Shown here: in pieces, positions 16,859-25,289 of the stretch
Numbering within the stretch: position 1 is the first letter of the stretch
How the letters are laid out: each line of letters opens with the position of its first letter
NCBI RefSeq assembly: GCF_003970795.1
Contig: NZ_RWKW01000010.1
Coordinates: 1-64,000, forward strand
Origin: Aquibium carbonis
GTDB lineage: Bacteria > Pseudomonadota > Alphaproteobacteria > Rhizobiales > Rhizobiaceae
Reading direction: 5' to 3'
Length of the DNA: 64,000 bases
Position numbers and translations under genes: made by a program
Notes under the pieces: generated by a model
Seen by the model: the letters and a program-made list of their open reading frames with translations, nothing else
What the model was told of the DNA's origin: nothing
Databases searched by the model: none

Positions 16859-17989
16859 TTGAGCAAGGATCCCATTTCACGTCGCCGGTTTCTCCGGAAC
16901 GCGTCCTTCGCGGGCGCCGGAGCCGCCGCGGCAACCACGCTGGCCGCACCCGCCGTGCTCGCGCAGGAGCCGGTGGTGGTGAAGATGCAGACGTCGTGGC
17001 CGGCCTCCGACATCTGGATGGACTTCGCCCGCGAATACACGACCCGCGTCGAGGAAATGTCGGCCGGTCGCCTCAAGGTCGACCTGCTGCCGGCAGGCGC
17101 CGTGGTCGGCGCGTTCCAGGTGATGGACGCGGTGCATGACGGCGTTCTTGACGCCTGCCACACCGTCCCCGTCTACTGGTACGGCAAGAGCAAGGCGGCG
17201 TCCTTCTTCGGGACGGGGCCGGTCTTCGGCGGCTCCGCCACCACGATGCTTGGCTGGTTCTACCAGGGCGGCGGCGCCGAACTCTACCGTGAGCTGACCC
17301 AGGACATTCTCAGCCTCAACGTCGTCGGCTTCATGGGCTTCCCGATGCCGGCGCAGCCGTTCGGCTGGTTCAAGCAGGAGGTGAACACGGTCGCCGACCT
17401 CCAGGGCTTCAAGTACCGTACGGTCGGTCTGGCCGCCGATCTTCTGCAGGCCATGGGCATGAGCGTGGCTCAGCTTCCCGGCGGCGAGATCGTCCCGGCG
17501 ATGGAGCGCGGCGTCATCGACGCCTTCGAGTTCAACAACCCGTCGTCGGACCTTCGTTTCGGCTCGCCGGACGTGGCCAAGAACTACTATCTGTCGTCCT
17601 ACCACCAGGCTTCGGAAAGCTTCGAGTTCTGCTTCAACCGCGACTTCTTCGAGGATCTCGCGCCCGATCTCCAGGCCATCCTGAAATACAGCGTGGAAGC
17701 GGCGTCCACGTCCAACACCGCGCTGGCGATGGAAAACTACTCGAACGATCTGCAGAAGATCCAGAACGAACTCGGCGTCACGGTCCACCGCACGTCGAGC
17801 GAAATTCTCGCCGCGCAGCTCGAGGCCTGGGACAAGCTCATCGTCGACCTGGAAGCCGATGCCTTCTCCAAGAAGGTGATGGACAGCCAGCGGGCATGGG
17901 TCGAGAAGGTCGGATACTACGAGCTGATGAATGCGCCCGACCTCGCGCTGGCCTACGAGCATTACTTCCCCGGCAAGCTCAAGCTCTGA
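16859..17989 (+). CDS. TRAP transporter solute-binding protein, DctP family, Tat-exported
   Basis: A 376-residue periplasmic binding protein. I prefer the TTG at 16859: a GGGAGG element ends 7 bp before it, while the ATG at 16853 is only 1 bp after that element. The N-terminus has a twin-arginine signal (SRRRFLRNAS, then an Ala-rich core ending AVLA near residue 34), so it is exported folded. The mature part is typical DctP (VVVKMQTSWPASDIW), with the conserved GGEIVPAMERGVIDAFEF segment. It pairs with the DctQ and DctM permease genes downstream. Similarity in layout to alpha-keto acid and mannonate-type TRAP binding proteins is general; the ligand is unknown, though the co-transcribed amidase suggests an amide or its acid. 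Confidence 0.93.
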   Translation: MSKDPISRRRFLRNASFAGAGAAAATTLAAPAVLAQEPVVVKMQTSWPASDIWMDFAREYTTRVEEMSAGRLKVDLLPAGAVVGAFQVMDAVHDGVLDACHTVPVYWYGKSKAASFFGTGPVFGGSATTMLGWFYQGGGAELYRELTQDILSLNVVGFMGFPMPAQPFGWFKQEVNTVADLQGFKYRTVGLAADLLQAMGMSVAQLPGGEIVPAMERGVIDAFEFNNPSSDLRFGSPDVAKNYYLSSYHQASESFEFCFNRDFFEDLAPDLQAILKYSVEAASTSNTALAMENYSNDLQKIQNELGVTVHRTSSEILAAQLEAWDKLIVDLEADAFSKKVMDSQRAWVEKVGYYELMNAPDLALAYEHYFPGKLKL

Positions 17990-18045
17990 GCGACGGGGGC
18001 GACGGACGACCGACCCGGCAGCGGGCCGGTCGCGCGTCACGACAA

Positions 18046-18080
18046 GACATCCGGCCGCGGCCTGCGCCCTGCCGGATGTC
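18046..18080 (+). terminator. intercistronic hairpin between DctP and DctQ
   Basis: A perfect 10-bp stem, GACATCCGGC at 18046-18055 with GCCGGATGTC at 18071-18080, closes a 15-base GC-rich loop. It lies 57 bp after the binding-protein stop and has no T-run. Like the hairpin in the TAXI operon, it probably lowers permease expression relative to the binding protein. Confidence 0.55.
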
Positions 18081-18194
18081 GCGCTCTGATATCCGCCCGG
18101 TCGATGGGGTCTGTGTCGCGATGGAGCGGCGACGTCGCGGCTCTGAACCCCGGACCGGCGGCCTGGTTCGCTTGCGCACGGGAGGCGCGTCGTC

Positions 18195-18767
18195 TTGATC
18201 GGCTTCATCAATTTCGCCGACCGGCTCTCGGCTTGGTTCGGCAAGTCGTTCGGCTGGCTCATCATCCTGATGACGATCGGGATGAGCTACGAGGTGTTCG
18301 TGCGCTACGTGCTCAATCGGCCGACGTCGTGGGCGCTCGACGTGTCGTTCATCATGTACGGAACGCTGTTCATGATGGGCGGCGCCTACACGCTGTCGCG
18401 CGGCGGCCATGTGCGCGGCGACTTCGTCTACCGGCTCTGGTCCGTCCGCACGCAGGGCGCGGTCGACCTCGTGCTCTACATCTTCTTCTTCTTCCCGGGC
18501 GTGATCGCCCTGATCTTCACCGGCTGGAAATACTCGGCGCGCTCGTGGGGCTACGCCGAGGTGAGCGTCAACAGTCCTGCCGGCATTCCGATCTTCCAGT
18601 TCAAGTCGGTCCTGGTGGCCGCCGGCATCCTGCTCTTCATCCAGGGCATCGCCCAGATGTGCCGGTGCATCATCGCCATCCGCAAGGGCTACTGGCACAC
18701 TGCGGAAGAGGACGTCGTCGAAACCGAACAGCTGCTGATCAAGCAGCGTGCCGAAGGCCAGAACTAG
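18195..18767 (+). CDS. TRAP transporter small permease subunit (DctQ)
   Basis: A 190-residue membrane protein with four predicted helices and the DctQ hallmark segment (NRPTSWALDVSFIMYGTLFM, about residues 42-61). The start is TTG 18195, with GGAGG 9 bp upstream. DctQ forms the heterodimeric permease with DctM, whose gene begins 42 bp later. Together with the upstream DctP it makes a Na+-coupled TRAP importer. The C-terminal tail is charged and cytoplasmic. Confidence 0.93.
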   Translation: MIGFINFADRLSAWFGKSFGWLIILMTIGMSYEVFVRYVLNRPTSWALDVSFIMYGTLFMMGGAYTLSRGGHVRGDFVYRLWSVRTQGAVDLVLYIFFFFPGVIALIFTGWKYSARSWGYAEVSVNSPAGIPIFQFKSVLVAAGILLFIQGIAQMCRCIIAIRKGYWHTAEEDVVETEQLLIKQRAEGQN

Positions 18768-18809
18768 ATTTGCCGGTCACGCCGGACCATTCGTAGCGGA
18801 GTTGCGAAA

Positions 18810-20228
18810 GTGACCGACCCTCAAGTCGCCCTTGCCATGCTCGGGATCTTCATCCTGCTGGTCTTCCTGGGCTTTCCGATCGCCTTCACGCTGATGGCGC
18901 TGGGCATCTTCTTTGGATATTACGCCTATTTCGATCCCAATCGGATGTGGCGCAGCTTCAACCGACTGGGCGAGGACGCCGACACCTGGACCTCGGTCAC
19001 CACCTGGATCGACGGGTTCTTCAACAACCGCATCTTCGACCTCTTCATCAACCAGACCTACACGGTGATGTCGAACGAAGTCCTGACGGCGGTGCCGCTG
19101 TTCCTGTTCATGGGCTACATCGTCGAGCGGGCCAACATCGTCGATCGCCTGTTCTCCACGCTCAACATCGCCGCCAAGAACCTGCCGGGCTCCATGGGCG
19201 TTGCCGCCCTGATCACCTGCGCGCTGTTTGCCACGGCCACCGGCATCGTCGGTGCGGTGGTGACGCTGATGGGGCTGCTGGCGCTGCCGGCGATGCTGAA
19301 GGCGCGCTACGACACCAGCTTCGCCTCGGGCATCATCTGCGCCGGCGGCACGCTCGGCATCCTCATCCCGCCATCCATCATGCTGATCGTCTATGCCGCG
19401 TCGTCGGGCGTTTCCATCGTCCGCCTCTATGCCGGCGCGCTGCTGCCGGGATTGCTGCTGGTCGGCCTCTATCTGGTCTACGTCATCGGCCGGTCGATCC
19501 TGCAACCCTCGATCGCCCCGAAGCCGACGAAGGAAGAGGTGCCTGACGTCCCGTTCTTCCAGCTTGCCTGGATGCTGTTCACCTCGTTCTTTCCCCTCGC
19601 CTTCCTCATCCTGGCTGTGCTCGGGTCCATCCTGTTTGGACTGGCCACGCCGACGGAGGCCGCCTCCATCGGCGCGCTGGGCGGCATGGTGCTGGCAATC
19701 GCCTATCGGGCGATGACGTTCCAGCGGCTGCGCGAGTCCGTCTACTTGACGGTCCGCACCACGGCGATGGTGTGCTGGCTGTTCGTCGGCTCCTACACCT
19801 TCTCGTCGGTGTTTTCCTATCTGGGCGGCGAGCATCTGATCTCGGAGTTCGTCCAGAGCCTCGACCTGACGCCGTTGCAGTTCCTGCTGCTCGCCCAGCT
19901 CATCATCTTCCTGCTCGGCTGGCCGCTCGAATGGTCCGAGATCATCATCATCTTCGTGCCGATCTTCCTGCCGCTGCTGCCGCTGTTCGGCATCGATCCG
20001 CTGTTCTTCGGCATCCTGGTCGCGCTCAACCTGCAGACCAGCTTCCTGACGCCGCCCATGGCGATGTCGGCCTACTATCTGAAGGGCATCGCGCCGCCGC
20101 AGGTGCAACTGATGCAGATCTTCAAGGGCGTGATGCCGTTCCTGTTCATGGTGTTCGTCTCGATGGCCCTGATCTACATCTTCCCGGAACTGGTGTTCCA
20201 CCTGCCGCAGGTGTTCTATGGACGCTAG
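18810..20228 (+). CDS. TRAP transporter large permease subunit (DctM)
   Basis: A 472-residue, highly hydrophobic protein with about 12 helices and DctM signature regions (SMGVAALITCALFATATGIVG, split by helices, and GGTLGILIPPSIMLIVYA). The start is GTG 18810. It is the transport-competent subunit of the TRAP system begun by the DctP gene at 16859. An insert of about 40 residues near residue 50 (WRSFNRLGEDADTWTSVTTW) before the next helix is typical of one DctM subgroup. The 3' end overlaps the amidase start by 11 bp, so transporter and enzyme are translationally coupled. Confidence 0.95.
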   Translation: MTDPQVALAMLGIFILLVFLGFPIAFTLMALGIFFGYYAYFDPNRMWRSFNRLGEDADTWTSVTTWIDGFFNNRIFDLFINQTYTVMSNEVLTAVPLFLFMGYIVERANIVDRLFSTLNIAAKNLPGSMGVAALITCALFATATGIVGAVVTLMGLLALPAMLKARYDTSFASGIICAGGTLGILIPPSIMLIVYAASSGVSIVRLYAGALLPGLLLVGLYLVYVIGRSILQPSIAPKPTKEEVPDVPFFQLAWMLFTSFFPLAFLILAVLGSILFGLATPTEAASIGALGGMVLAIAYRAMTFQRLRESVYLTVRTTAMVCWLFVGSYTFSSVFSYLGGEHLISEFVQSLDLTPLQFLLLAQLIIFLLGWPLEWSEIIIIFVPIFLPLLPLFGIDPLFFGILVALNLQTSFLTPPMAMSAYYLKGIAPPQVQLMQIFKGVMPFLFMVFVSMALIYIFPELVFHLPQVFYGR

Positions 20229-21588
20229 GGCATCCGCGACGCCGAACCCGATCCTCGGACTGGGCGCCGTCGAACTGCGCGACCGGCTGGCGCGCGGCGC
20301 GCTCAGCGCCGTCGACCTGGCCCAGGCCTGCCTCGACCGGATCGCGGCGGAGGAGCCGCGCGTGCAGGCATGGGCCTGGCTCGACGGCGACCACGTCATG
20401 GCGCAGGCGCGCGCCCTCGACGCGCGTCGGGCGTCCGGCCGTGCCATCGGGCCGCTGCATGGCCTGCCCGTCGGGCTGAAGGACATCATCGACACCGTCC
20501 GGATTCCGACCGCCAACGGCACCGTGCTGGATGCCGGTCGCGTTCCCATCGCGGATGCCGCCGTGGTGGAGCGACTGAAGGCCGCCGGCGCGATCATCAT
20601 GGGCAAGACGGTGTCCACCGAACTCGCCTTCCTGCATCCCGGCAAGACCCGCAACCCGCACGACCCCGAGCGTACGCCGGGCGGCTCGTCCTCCGGGTCG
20701 GCGGCTGCGGTGGCGGCCGGCATGGTTCCGCTGGCGCTCGGCACCCAGACCGGCGGGTCCGTCATACGGCCGGCCGCCTTTTGCGGCGTGGTCGGCTTCA
20801 AGCCGAGCTTCGGCACCATTGCGCGCACCGGCATCCTGGTCCAGTCCCCCTCGCTCGACACCGTCGGCGTCTTTGCCCGATACGCGGAAGACGCAGCTCT
20901 CGTTGCCGACGTCCTGTTCGGCTTCCATGCCGCCGACCGCGCGACGCAACCGGCTCCGCATCCCCGCCTGCTGGATACGGCCAGTGCCGCCCCGCCGGTC
21001 GTCCCCACGCTGGCCTTCGTCCGGCCACCCGGCTGGGAGGAGGCCGAAGACGACACGAAGGACGCCTTCGCAGAACTGGTCGAGGTGCTCGGCGAACGCT
21101 GTTTCGAGGCCATCCTGCCGACGGCATTCGCGGAGGCCTCCACCATCCGCGAGCGCATCAACTTCGCCGAGATGGCGAAGTTCTACTATCCCTACGAGCG
21201 GCGTGGGCGCGACCGGCTGTCGAAGGTGCTGCAAGACGCGCTGGAGGCCGGCAAGGCCATTCCGGCCCGCGACTACATCGCCGCGCTGGACTGGCCGGAC
21301 ATTCTCTACGCAGGGCTGGACGAAATCTTCCAGCGCTGCGATGCGATCATCACGCCCGCCGCGCCCGGGCCTGCGCCGCTCGGGCTGGCCGGCACCGGCA
21401 GTGCCGTGTTCAACGGCCTCTGGACGCTCTGCGGCACGCCCGCAGTCACGCTGCCTCTCCTGAACACCGGCACCGGCCTGCCGATGGGCGTGCAACTGGT
21501 CGGGCGTCGCGGCGACGATGCGCGGTTGCTTCGAACCGCGCGATGGCTGGGCGAATGGCTGACCAAGGCCGAAACCATGGGAGCTTGA
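20218..21588 (+). CDS. amidase-signature family amidase
   Basis: A 456-residue cytoplasmic amidase. The Ser-cisSer-Lys triad is visible: Lys88 in GLKDIIDT, Ser157 at the start of the GGSSSGS loop and Ser181 in TGGSVIRPAA; the 24-residue serine spacing is that of the family. It hydrolyses a carboxamide to acid and ammonia. The start lies inside the DctM gene (11-bp overlap), so its substrate is probably imported by this TRAP system. This gives an uptake-plus-hydrolysis unit; the exact amide is unknown. A 57-residue membrane peptide starts on the last base of its stop codon. Confidence 0.93.
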   Translation: MDARASATPNPILGLGAVELRDRLARGALSAVDLAQACLDRIAAEEPRVQAWAWLDGDHVMAQARALDARRASGRAIGPLHGLPVGLKDIIDTVRIPTANGTVLDAGRVPIADAAVVERLKAAGAIIMGKTVSTELAFLHPGKTRNPHDPERTPGGSSSGSAAAVAAGMVPLALGTQTGGSVIRPAAFCGVVGFKPSFGTIARTGILVQSPSLDTVGVFARYAEDAALVADVLFGFHAADRATQPAPHPRLLDTASAAPPVVPTLAFVRPPGWEEAEDDTKDAFAELVEVLGERCFEAILPTAFAEASTIRERINFAEMAKFYYPYERRGRDRLSKVLQDALEAGKAIPARDYIAALDWPDILYAGLDEIFQRCDAIITPAAPGPAPLGLAGTGSAVFNGLWTLCGTPAVTLPLLNTGTGLPMGVQLVGRRGDDARLLRTARWLGEWLTKAETMGA

Positions 21589-21761
21589 TGATGATGGACC
21601 GCCTGATGGCGCTGCTGGCGCTGGTCGTTCTCACGGGTTTTCTCGGCATCCTCGTCTGGAAGGTGCCGCGCGTGGACCTGTTCGTCGTCGTGGCGATCAC
21701 GCTGTCGCTGGCGATCTGGGACTTCGTCGCCAATGCCTGGCGCAGGCCGCGCCGTCGCTGA
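21588..21761 (+). CDS. small two-helix membrane protein, 57 residues
   Basis: A short frame starting with three ATG codons (21588, 21591, 21594) directly at the amidase stop, with a GGGAG element a few bases upstream. The product has two hydrophobic segments (about residues 6-23 and 28-48), a short polar turn (KVPRVD) and a basic C-terminus (RRPRRR). Coupling to the amidase and a membrane topology with positive-inside tail support a real gene. The function is unknown; it may be an accessory peptide of the TRAP-amidase unit or a general inner-membrane small protein. Confidence 0.6.
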   Translation: MMMDRLMALLALVVLTGFLGILVWKVPRVDLFVVVAITLSLAIWDFVANAWRRPRRR

Positions 21762-21839
21762 ACCGGGCGGTCGGGCATTCCCGTCCACCGACAATCCGTT
21801 CGGGACGAGATCGTCGCCCAACCCATTCGCCCCGGACAA

Positions 21840-21876
21840 GGTGTAAACCATCTCTCCGGTATCTGGTGTAAACCAT
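21840..21876. repeat. direct repeat of GGTGTAAACCAT, possible insertion-sequence end remnant
   Basis: The 12-mer GGTGTAAACCAT occurs at 21840-21851 and again at 21865-21876, spaced 25 bp start to start. On the minus strand it reads ATGGTTTACACC. Repeated ATGGTTTACA-type elements at transposon ends in rhizobial genomes come to mind, and the site is 28 bp from a tRNA gene. No transposase is present, so it would be a relic. The assignment rests on memory of similar ends. Confidence 0.3.
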
Positions 21877-21903
21877 GTCCCCGGGTCGTACACATCCGAG
21901 GAC

Positions 21904-21993
21904 TGGCGGAGGGAGTGGGATTCGAACCCACGGTGAACTCGCGCCCACGCCGGTTTTCAAGACCGGTGCCTTAAACCGCTCGGCCATCCCTCC
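21904..21993 (-). tRNA. tRNA-Ser (anticodon TGA)
   Basis: The minus-strand 90-mer begins GGAGGGATGGCCGAG and ends TCCCTCCGCCA, giving a full acceptor stem with an encoded CCA. The anticodon loop CTTGAAA in the ACCGG/CCGGC-type stem gives TGA, which reads UCN serine codons. The long variable arm (GTGGGCGCGAGTTCACC) is the class II serine pattern, and the T-arm GGGTTCGAATCCC is canonical. Both strands across it also translate into the well-known spurious tRNA-Ser peptides. Confidence 0.97.
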
Positions 21994-22360
21994 AGACGTT
22001 GAAATCGTTGGCATTAATCCCGCCCACCGGGATCGGAACGACCGTCTTGCGACGCATTTCTGCCACCGAACGTCTCTTTCGTCCGCATTTACAGTGCGGC
22101 GGATCGCAGCGTCAACCGCTTCGGTGACCCGCATGCGTCCGATCCGGCGCGGCGGCCATTGTCTGGCTTCGCGCCAGACGGCTCCAAGCGCCGGCACCCG
22201 CCGTCTTGGGATCTCACCCCCGCGCCTGGTGTGTGTGATCCGCGCGAGCGCGGGCGATCGGGTGTCCTTTGGTTCAAGCCTGTAGATTCTTTTCCAAAAA
22301 TTGACAGTGCCTGGCAACAATGTAAGAACTTCACCAACCGCTCGCGCAACGGGAAGCCTG
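21994..22360. other. 367-bp non-coding region between tRNA-Ser and the RpiR gene
   Basis: I see no gene here. The tRNA promoter should lie just above 21993 on the minus strand. Towards the right end, TTGACA at 22301-22306 followed after 16 bp by TAAGAA (22323-22328) is a candidate sigma-70-type promoter for the RpiR operon, about 30 bp before its start codon. The -10 match is weak. Confidence 0.4.
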
Positions 22361-23305
22361 ATGTCGATTCGCGAAGATCTGGCGCATACACCGGTCGTTT
22401 TGACCTCTTCGGAGGAAAAGATCGTCCAGGTTCTGCTCGCCGATTTTCCCATGTCGGGCCTTGGCACCGCGACACGGCTGGCGCGGCTGGCCGGGGTCAG
22501 CGATCCGACCGTGACGCGGCTGATGATCAAGCTCGGCTATGCCGGCTTCGCCGATTTCCAGACGCGGGTACTGGCCGAAGTCGAAGCCCGCCTGCATTCG
22601 CCGCTGCTGATGATGGAGGCGAAGCGGCCGGGCGGATCGGAGGCCGCGTCAGCGCTCGACTATTTTCGTTCCGTGTCCGAGAGCCTCGAGCGGACGCGAA
22701 CCGCCGTCGCCTCGCAGACCTATACGCGCGTCGTCAGGATGCTGATCGAGAGCAAGGGCGACGTGGTGCTTCTCGGCGGCCGCTTCAGCCGCCACATCGC
22801 CTCCATGCTGGCCGGCTACCTGATCCAGTTCCGATCCGGCGTGCGCGACATCGGCGAATTGGCGCCGCCGGACTTCGATCTCCTGATCGATCTTGGAAAG
22901 CGCGACCTGCTGGTCGTGTTCGACTATCGCCGCTACCAGTCCGACATCGTCCGTTTCGCGCGTCAGGCGCATGACCGCGGCGTCAGCATCCTGCTCTTCA
23001 CCGATGCTTGGCTGTCGCCGATCGCCGAATTCGCCGATCAGACCATGATCGCCTCGATCGAGGCGAACTCGCCGTTCGACACGCTGGCCACCGCCGTCGC
23101 CCAGATGGAGGCGGTGCTCGCCCACGCGCTGGCGCTGCATGGCGGCGACATGCGCCGGCGAATGGAGGACATCGAACACATTCGCCGCGCCAACGCCGTC
23201 ACGCTCGACGCGGTCACGCCGTCGCCGGCGGATCGCGTGGGCCAGGCCGGCGCCGGCGAACCCGCCGACGCGACGCCCCCCGGAAAACGGACGAAACCAG
23301 CATGA
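22361..23305 (+). CDS. MurR/RpiR-family transcriptional regulator
   Basis: A 314-residue regulator. The N-terminal RpiR-type HTH (about residues 15-85, with ATRLARLAGVSDPTVTRLMIK) is followed by a SIS sugar-phosphate-binding-like domain (about 125-260). The ATG at 22361 is chosen over an upstream in-frame TTG at 22301 because it starts at the usual distance from the HTH and has GGGAAG before it. The stop overlaps the next start (ATGA), so it is the first gene of the catabolic cassette and probably its own regulator. Although SIS domains often bind sugar phosphates, RpiR proteins also control amine and amino-acid pathways, which suits these neighbours better. Confidence 0.93.
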   Translation: MSIREDLAHTPVVLTSSEEKIVQVLLADFPMSGLGTATRLARLAGVSDPTVTRLMIKLGYAGFADFQTRVLAEVEARLHSPLLMMEAKRPGGSEAASALDYFRSVSESLERTRTAVASQTYTRVVRMLIESKGDVVLLGGRFSRHIASMLAGYLIQFRSGVRDIGELAPPDFDLLIDLGKRDLLVVFDYRRYQSDIVRFARQAHDRGVSILLFTDAWLSPIAEFADQTMIASIEANSPFDTLATAVAQMEAVLAHALALHGGDMRRRMEDIEHIRRANAVTLDAVTPSPADRVGQAGAGEPADATPPGKRTKPA

Positions 23306-23955
23306 TGCCGACCCTGCCGCGCCGCGACGAGCCTTTCTCGCCCGGCCAGACCGCGCTGCTTCTGGTCGACATGCAGCGCATCTGGCTCGAGCCGGGGCTC
23401 GATCCCGGCCATCCCGACTGGGGCGCCGACCACTACTTCTACCGGCAGACGCGCGAGGTGGTTATTCCCAACCAGCAGCGCCTGCTCGCCGCCGCCCGCG
23501 CATCCGGGGTGGAGGTCCTGCACACCATCATCCAGAGCCTGACCGAGGACGGGCGCGACCGCTCGCTCGATCACAAGCTGACGCCGATCCACATTCCGCC
23601 GAGCCTCGCCGAAGGCCTGCCGCCGGCGGAACTCGCGCCGGTCGGCGACGAGATCATACTGCCCAAAACCTCGTCCGGCATCTTCAATTCAACCAATGTC
23701 GACTATCTGCTGCGCAACCTCGGCATCCGGCATCTCGTCGTCGCGGGCGTGCTCACCGACCAGTGCGTCGACATGACCGTGCGCGACGGCGCCGACCGGG
23801 GCTATCTCGTCACCTGCGTGGCGGACGCCTGCGCGGCGCCGACCCAGGCGCGGCACGACATCGCGCTGAAAGCCTTCGGCGGCTATTGCTGGGTCACCGA
23901 CACGGCGACCGTCGAAGCGCGCTTCCAGGCGCTCGGCCGGGTGGGTGGCGCATGA
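23302..23955 (+). CDS. isochorismatase-fold cysteine hydrolase
   Basis: A 217-residue protein with the cysteine-hydrolase triad: Asp23 (LLVDMQ), Lys122 (LPKTSSGIF) and Cys155 (LTDQCVDMTVRD), plus the cis-peptide region VAGVLTDQC. Members hydrolyse amides such as N-carbamoyl compounds, nicotinamide, biuret or ureidoacrylate. It starts on the RpiR stop (ATGA) and its own stop overlaps the next start (ATGA), so it is tightly coupled to the glutamine-synthetase-like gene. That points to hydrolysis of an amide made or used in that pathway. The substrate is not known. Confidence 0.92.
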   Translation: MMPTLPRRDEPFSPGQTALLLVDMQRIWLEPGLDPGHPDWGADHYFYRQTREVVIPNQQRLLAAARASGVEVLHTIIQSLTEDGRDRSLDHKLTPIHIPPSLAEGLPPAELAPVGDEIILPKTSSGIFNSTNVDYLLRNLGIRHLVVAGVLTDQCVDMTVRDGADRGYLVTCVADACAAPTQARHDIALKAFGGYCWVTDTATVEARFQALGRVGGA

Positions 23956-25289
23956 GCGGCGACAACCCCTCCCCGCTGGTCAGCATCGTCACGACCGACC
24001 TTTCGGCGATCACGCGCGGGCGGCCGCTGACCGAAACGCGCTACGCAAAATCGCTCGAGACCGGCGTCGGCTGGGTGCCGGCCAATCTCTGCCTGACCGC
24101 CTTCAACACCATCGCCGATCCCAATCCGTGGGGGTCGTCCGGTGATCTGCGGATCCTGCCCGATGCCGCTGCGCGCTATGCCACGTCGGCGACGGGCGCG
24201 GCGACGCGGTTCGACCTGGTGATGGGCGACATCGTCGAGCTCGACGGCACGCCCTGGATCGCCTGCGCCCGCACGCAACTGCGCGATGCGCTGGCCGCGC
24301 TGGAGGCGCAAACCGGCCTTTGCCTCGTCGCGACCTTCGAGCAGGAGTTCACGCTCGTGACCGGCGGCGGGCGGACGGCCGCACCGCCGCTCCATGCCTT
24401 TTCGGTCGAGGCGCTGCGGTCATTCGATCCCTTCGCCCCGCGGCTCGCGGCCTGTCTCGAAGAGGCGGGCGTCGAGCCCGAAATGGTTCTTGCCGAATAC
24501 GGCGCCAACCAGTTCGAAATCACCCACGCTCCGACCGACGGGCTGTCGGCGGCCGATCGTGCGGTGGCGATCCGCGAGATCACCCGCGAGGTTGCCCGCA
24601 CTAGCGGCGCGCGCGCGAGCTTTGCGCCGAAACCCGCCGCCGACCAGGTCGGCAACGGCGTCCACATCCATTTCAGCCTGCGCGATGCATCGGGCCGTCC
24701 CGCAACCCATGACGCCGCGCGGCCGGGCCGCCTGTCGAAAGCGGCCGGCGCCTTCTGTGCCGGTGTCCTCAGGCACCTGCCGGGGCTGGTGGCGCTGACG
24801 GCGTCGAGCGTGCCCTCCTACTACCGGCTGGCACCGCACAACTGGAGTTCGTCCTACACGTGGCTTGGCGAGCGCGACCGCGAGGCGACGCTGCGCATCT
24901 GCCCGACGGTGACGATCGGCGGGCGCGATCCCGAAGGCCAGTTCAACATCGAATATCGAGCCGCCGACGCAACCGCCAACCCCTACCTGGCCCTCGCCGC
25001 GATCGTGCGTGCAGGGCTTGCGGGACTGTTGGCGGACTTGCCCGCCCCGCCCATCGTCAGTGGCGATCCGTCGGTCATGAGCGCGCCGGAACTGGATCGC
25101 CTCGGTTTGCGTCGGTTGCCGGAAACGCTGGACGAAGCGCTCGCCGCCCTCGAAGCGGATACGGTCGTGACCTCCTGGTTCGCGCCCGAGCTTCTGGCAA
25201 GCTTCGTCGCCGTCAAGCGCGCCGAGATCGGGCTCATGGCCGGTCTCGACCGCGACGCGATCTGCGCGGCCTATGGTGGCCGATACTGA
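23952..25289 (+). CDS. glutamine-synthetase-family protein (gamma-glutamyl ligase type)
   Basis: A 445-residue GlnA-like ligase, the size of the PuuA/GlnA3-type proteins. A beta-grasp N-domain is followed by the catalytic domain, with the metal-site region TFEQEFTLV, then EYGANQFEITHAP and NGVHIHFSL (about residues 235-243), and the ARG-type block of true GS replaced by NIEYRAADATANPYLALAAI. Such proteins ligate glutamate to amines (putrescine, ethanolamine, aromatic amines) with ATP. It is coupled by ATGA to the cysteine hydrolase and by a 1-bp overlap to an N-formylglutamate-type amidohydrolase. A gamma-glutamylation route with a later hydrolytic release is the best reading; the amine is unknown. 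Confidence 0.9.
   Translation: MSGDNPSPLVSIVTTDLSAITRGRPLTETRYAKSLETGVGWVPANLCLTAFNTIADPNPWGSSGDLRILPDAAARYATSATGAATRFDLVMGDIVELDGTPWIACARTQLRDALAALEAQTGLCLVATFEQEFTLVTGGGRTAAPPLHAFSVEALRSFDPFAPRLAACLEEAGVEPEMVLAEYGANQFEITHAPTDGLSAADRAVAIREITREVARTSGARASFAPKPAADQVGNGVHIHFSLRDASGRPATHDAARPGRLSKAAGAFCAGVLRHLPGLVALTASSVPSYYRLAPHNWSSSYTWLGERDREATLRICPTVTIGGRDPEGQFNIEYRAADATANPYLALAAIVRAGLAGLLADLPAPPIVSGDPSVMSAPELDRLGLRRLPETLDEALAALEADTVVTSWFAPELLASFVAVKRAEIGLMAGLDRDAICAAYGGRY

Noticed and set aside
18777-21161. 794-codon minus-strand frame opposite dctM and the amidase
   Set aside because: It is low-complexity (Glu/Gln/His/Arg-rich) and antisense to two clear genes.
21875-22285. 136-codon plus-strand frame containing GIRTHGELAPTPVFKTG
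   Set aside because: This is the well-known spurious translation across tRNA-Ser; the minus-strand GGMAERFKAPVLKTG peptide is the same artefact.
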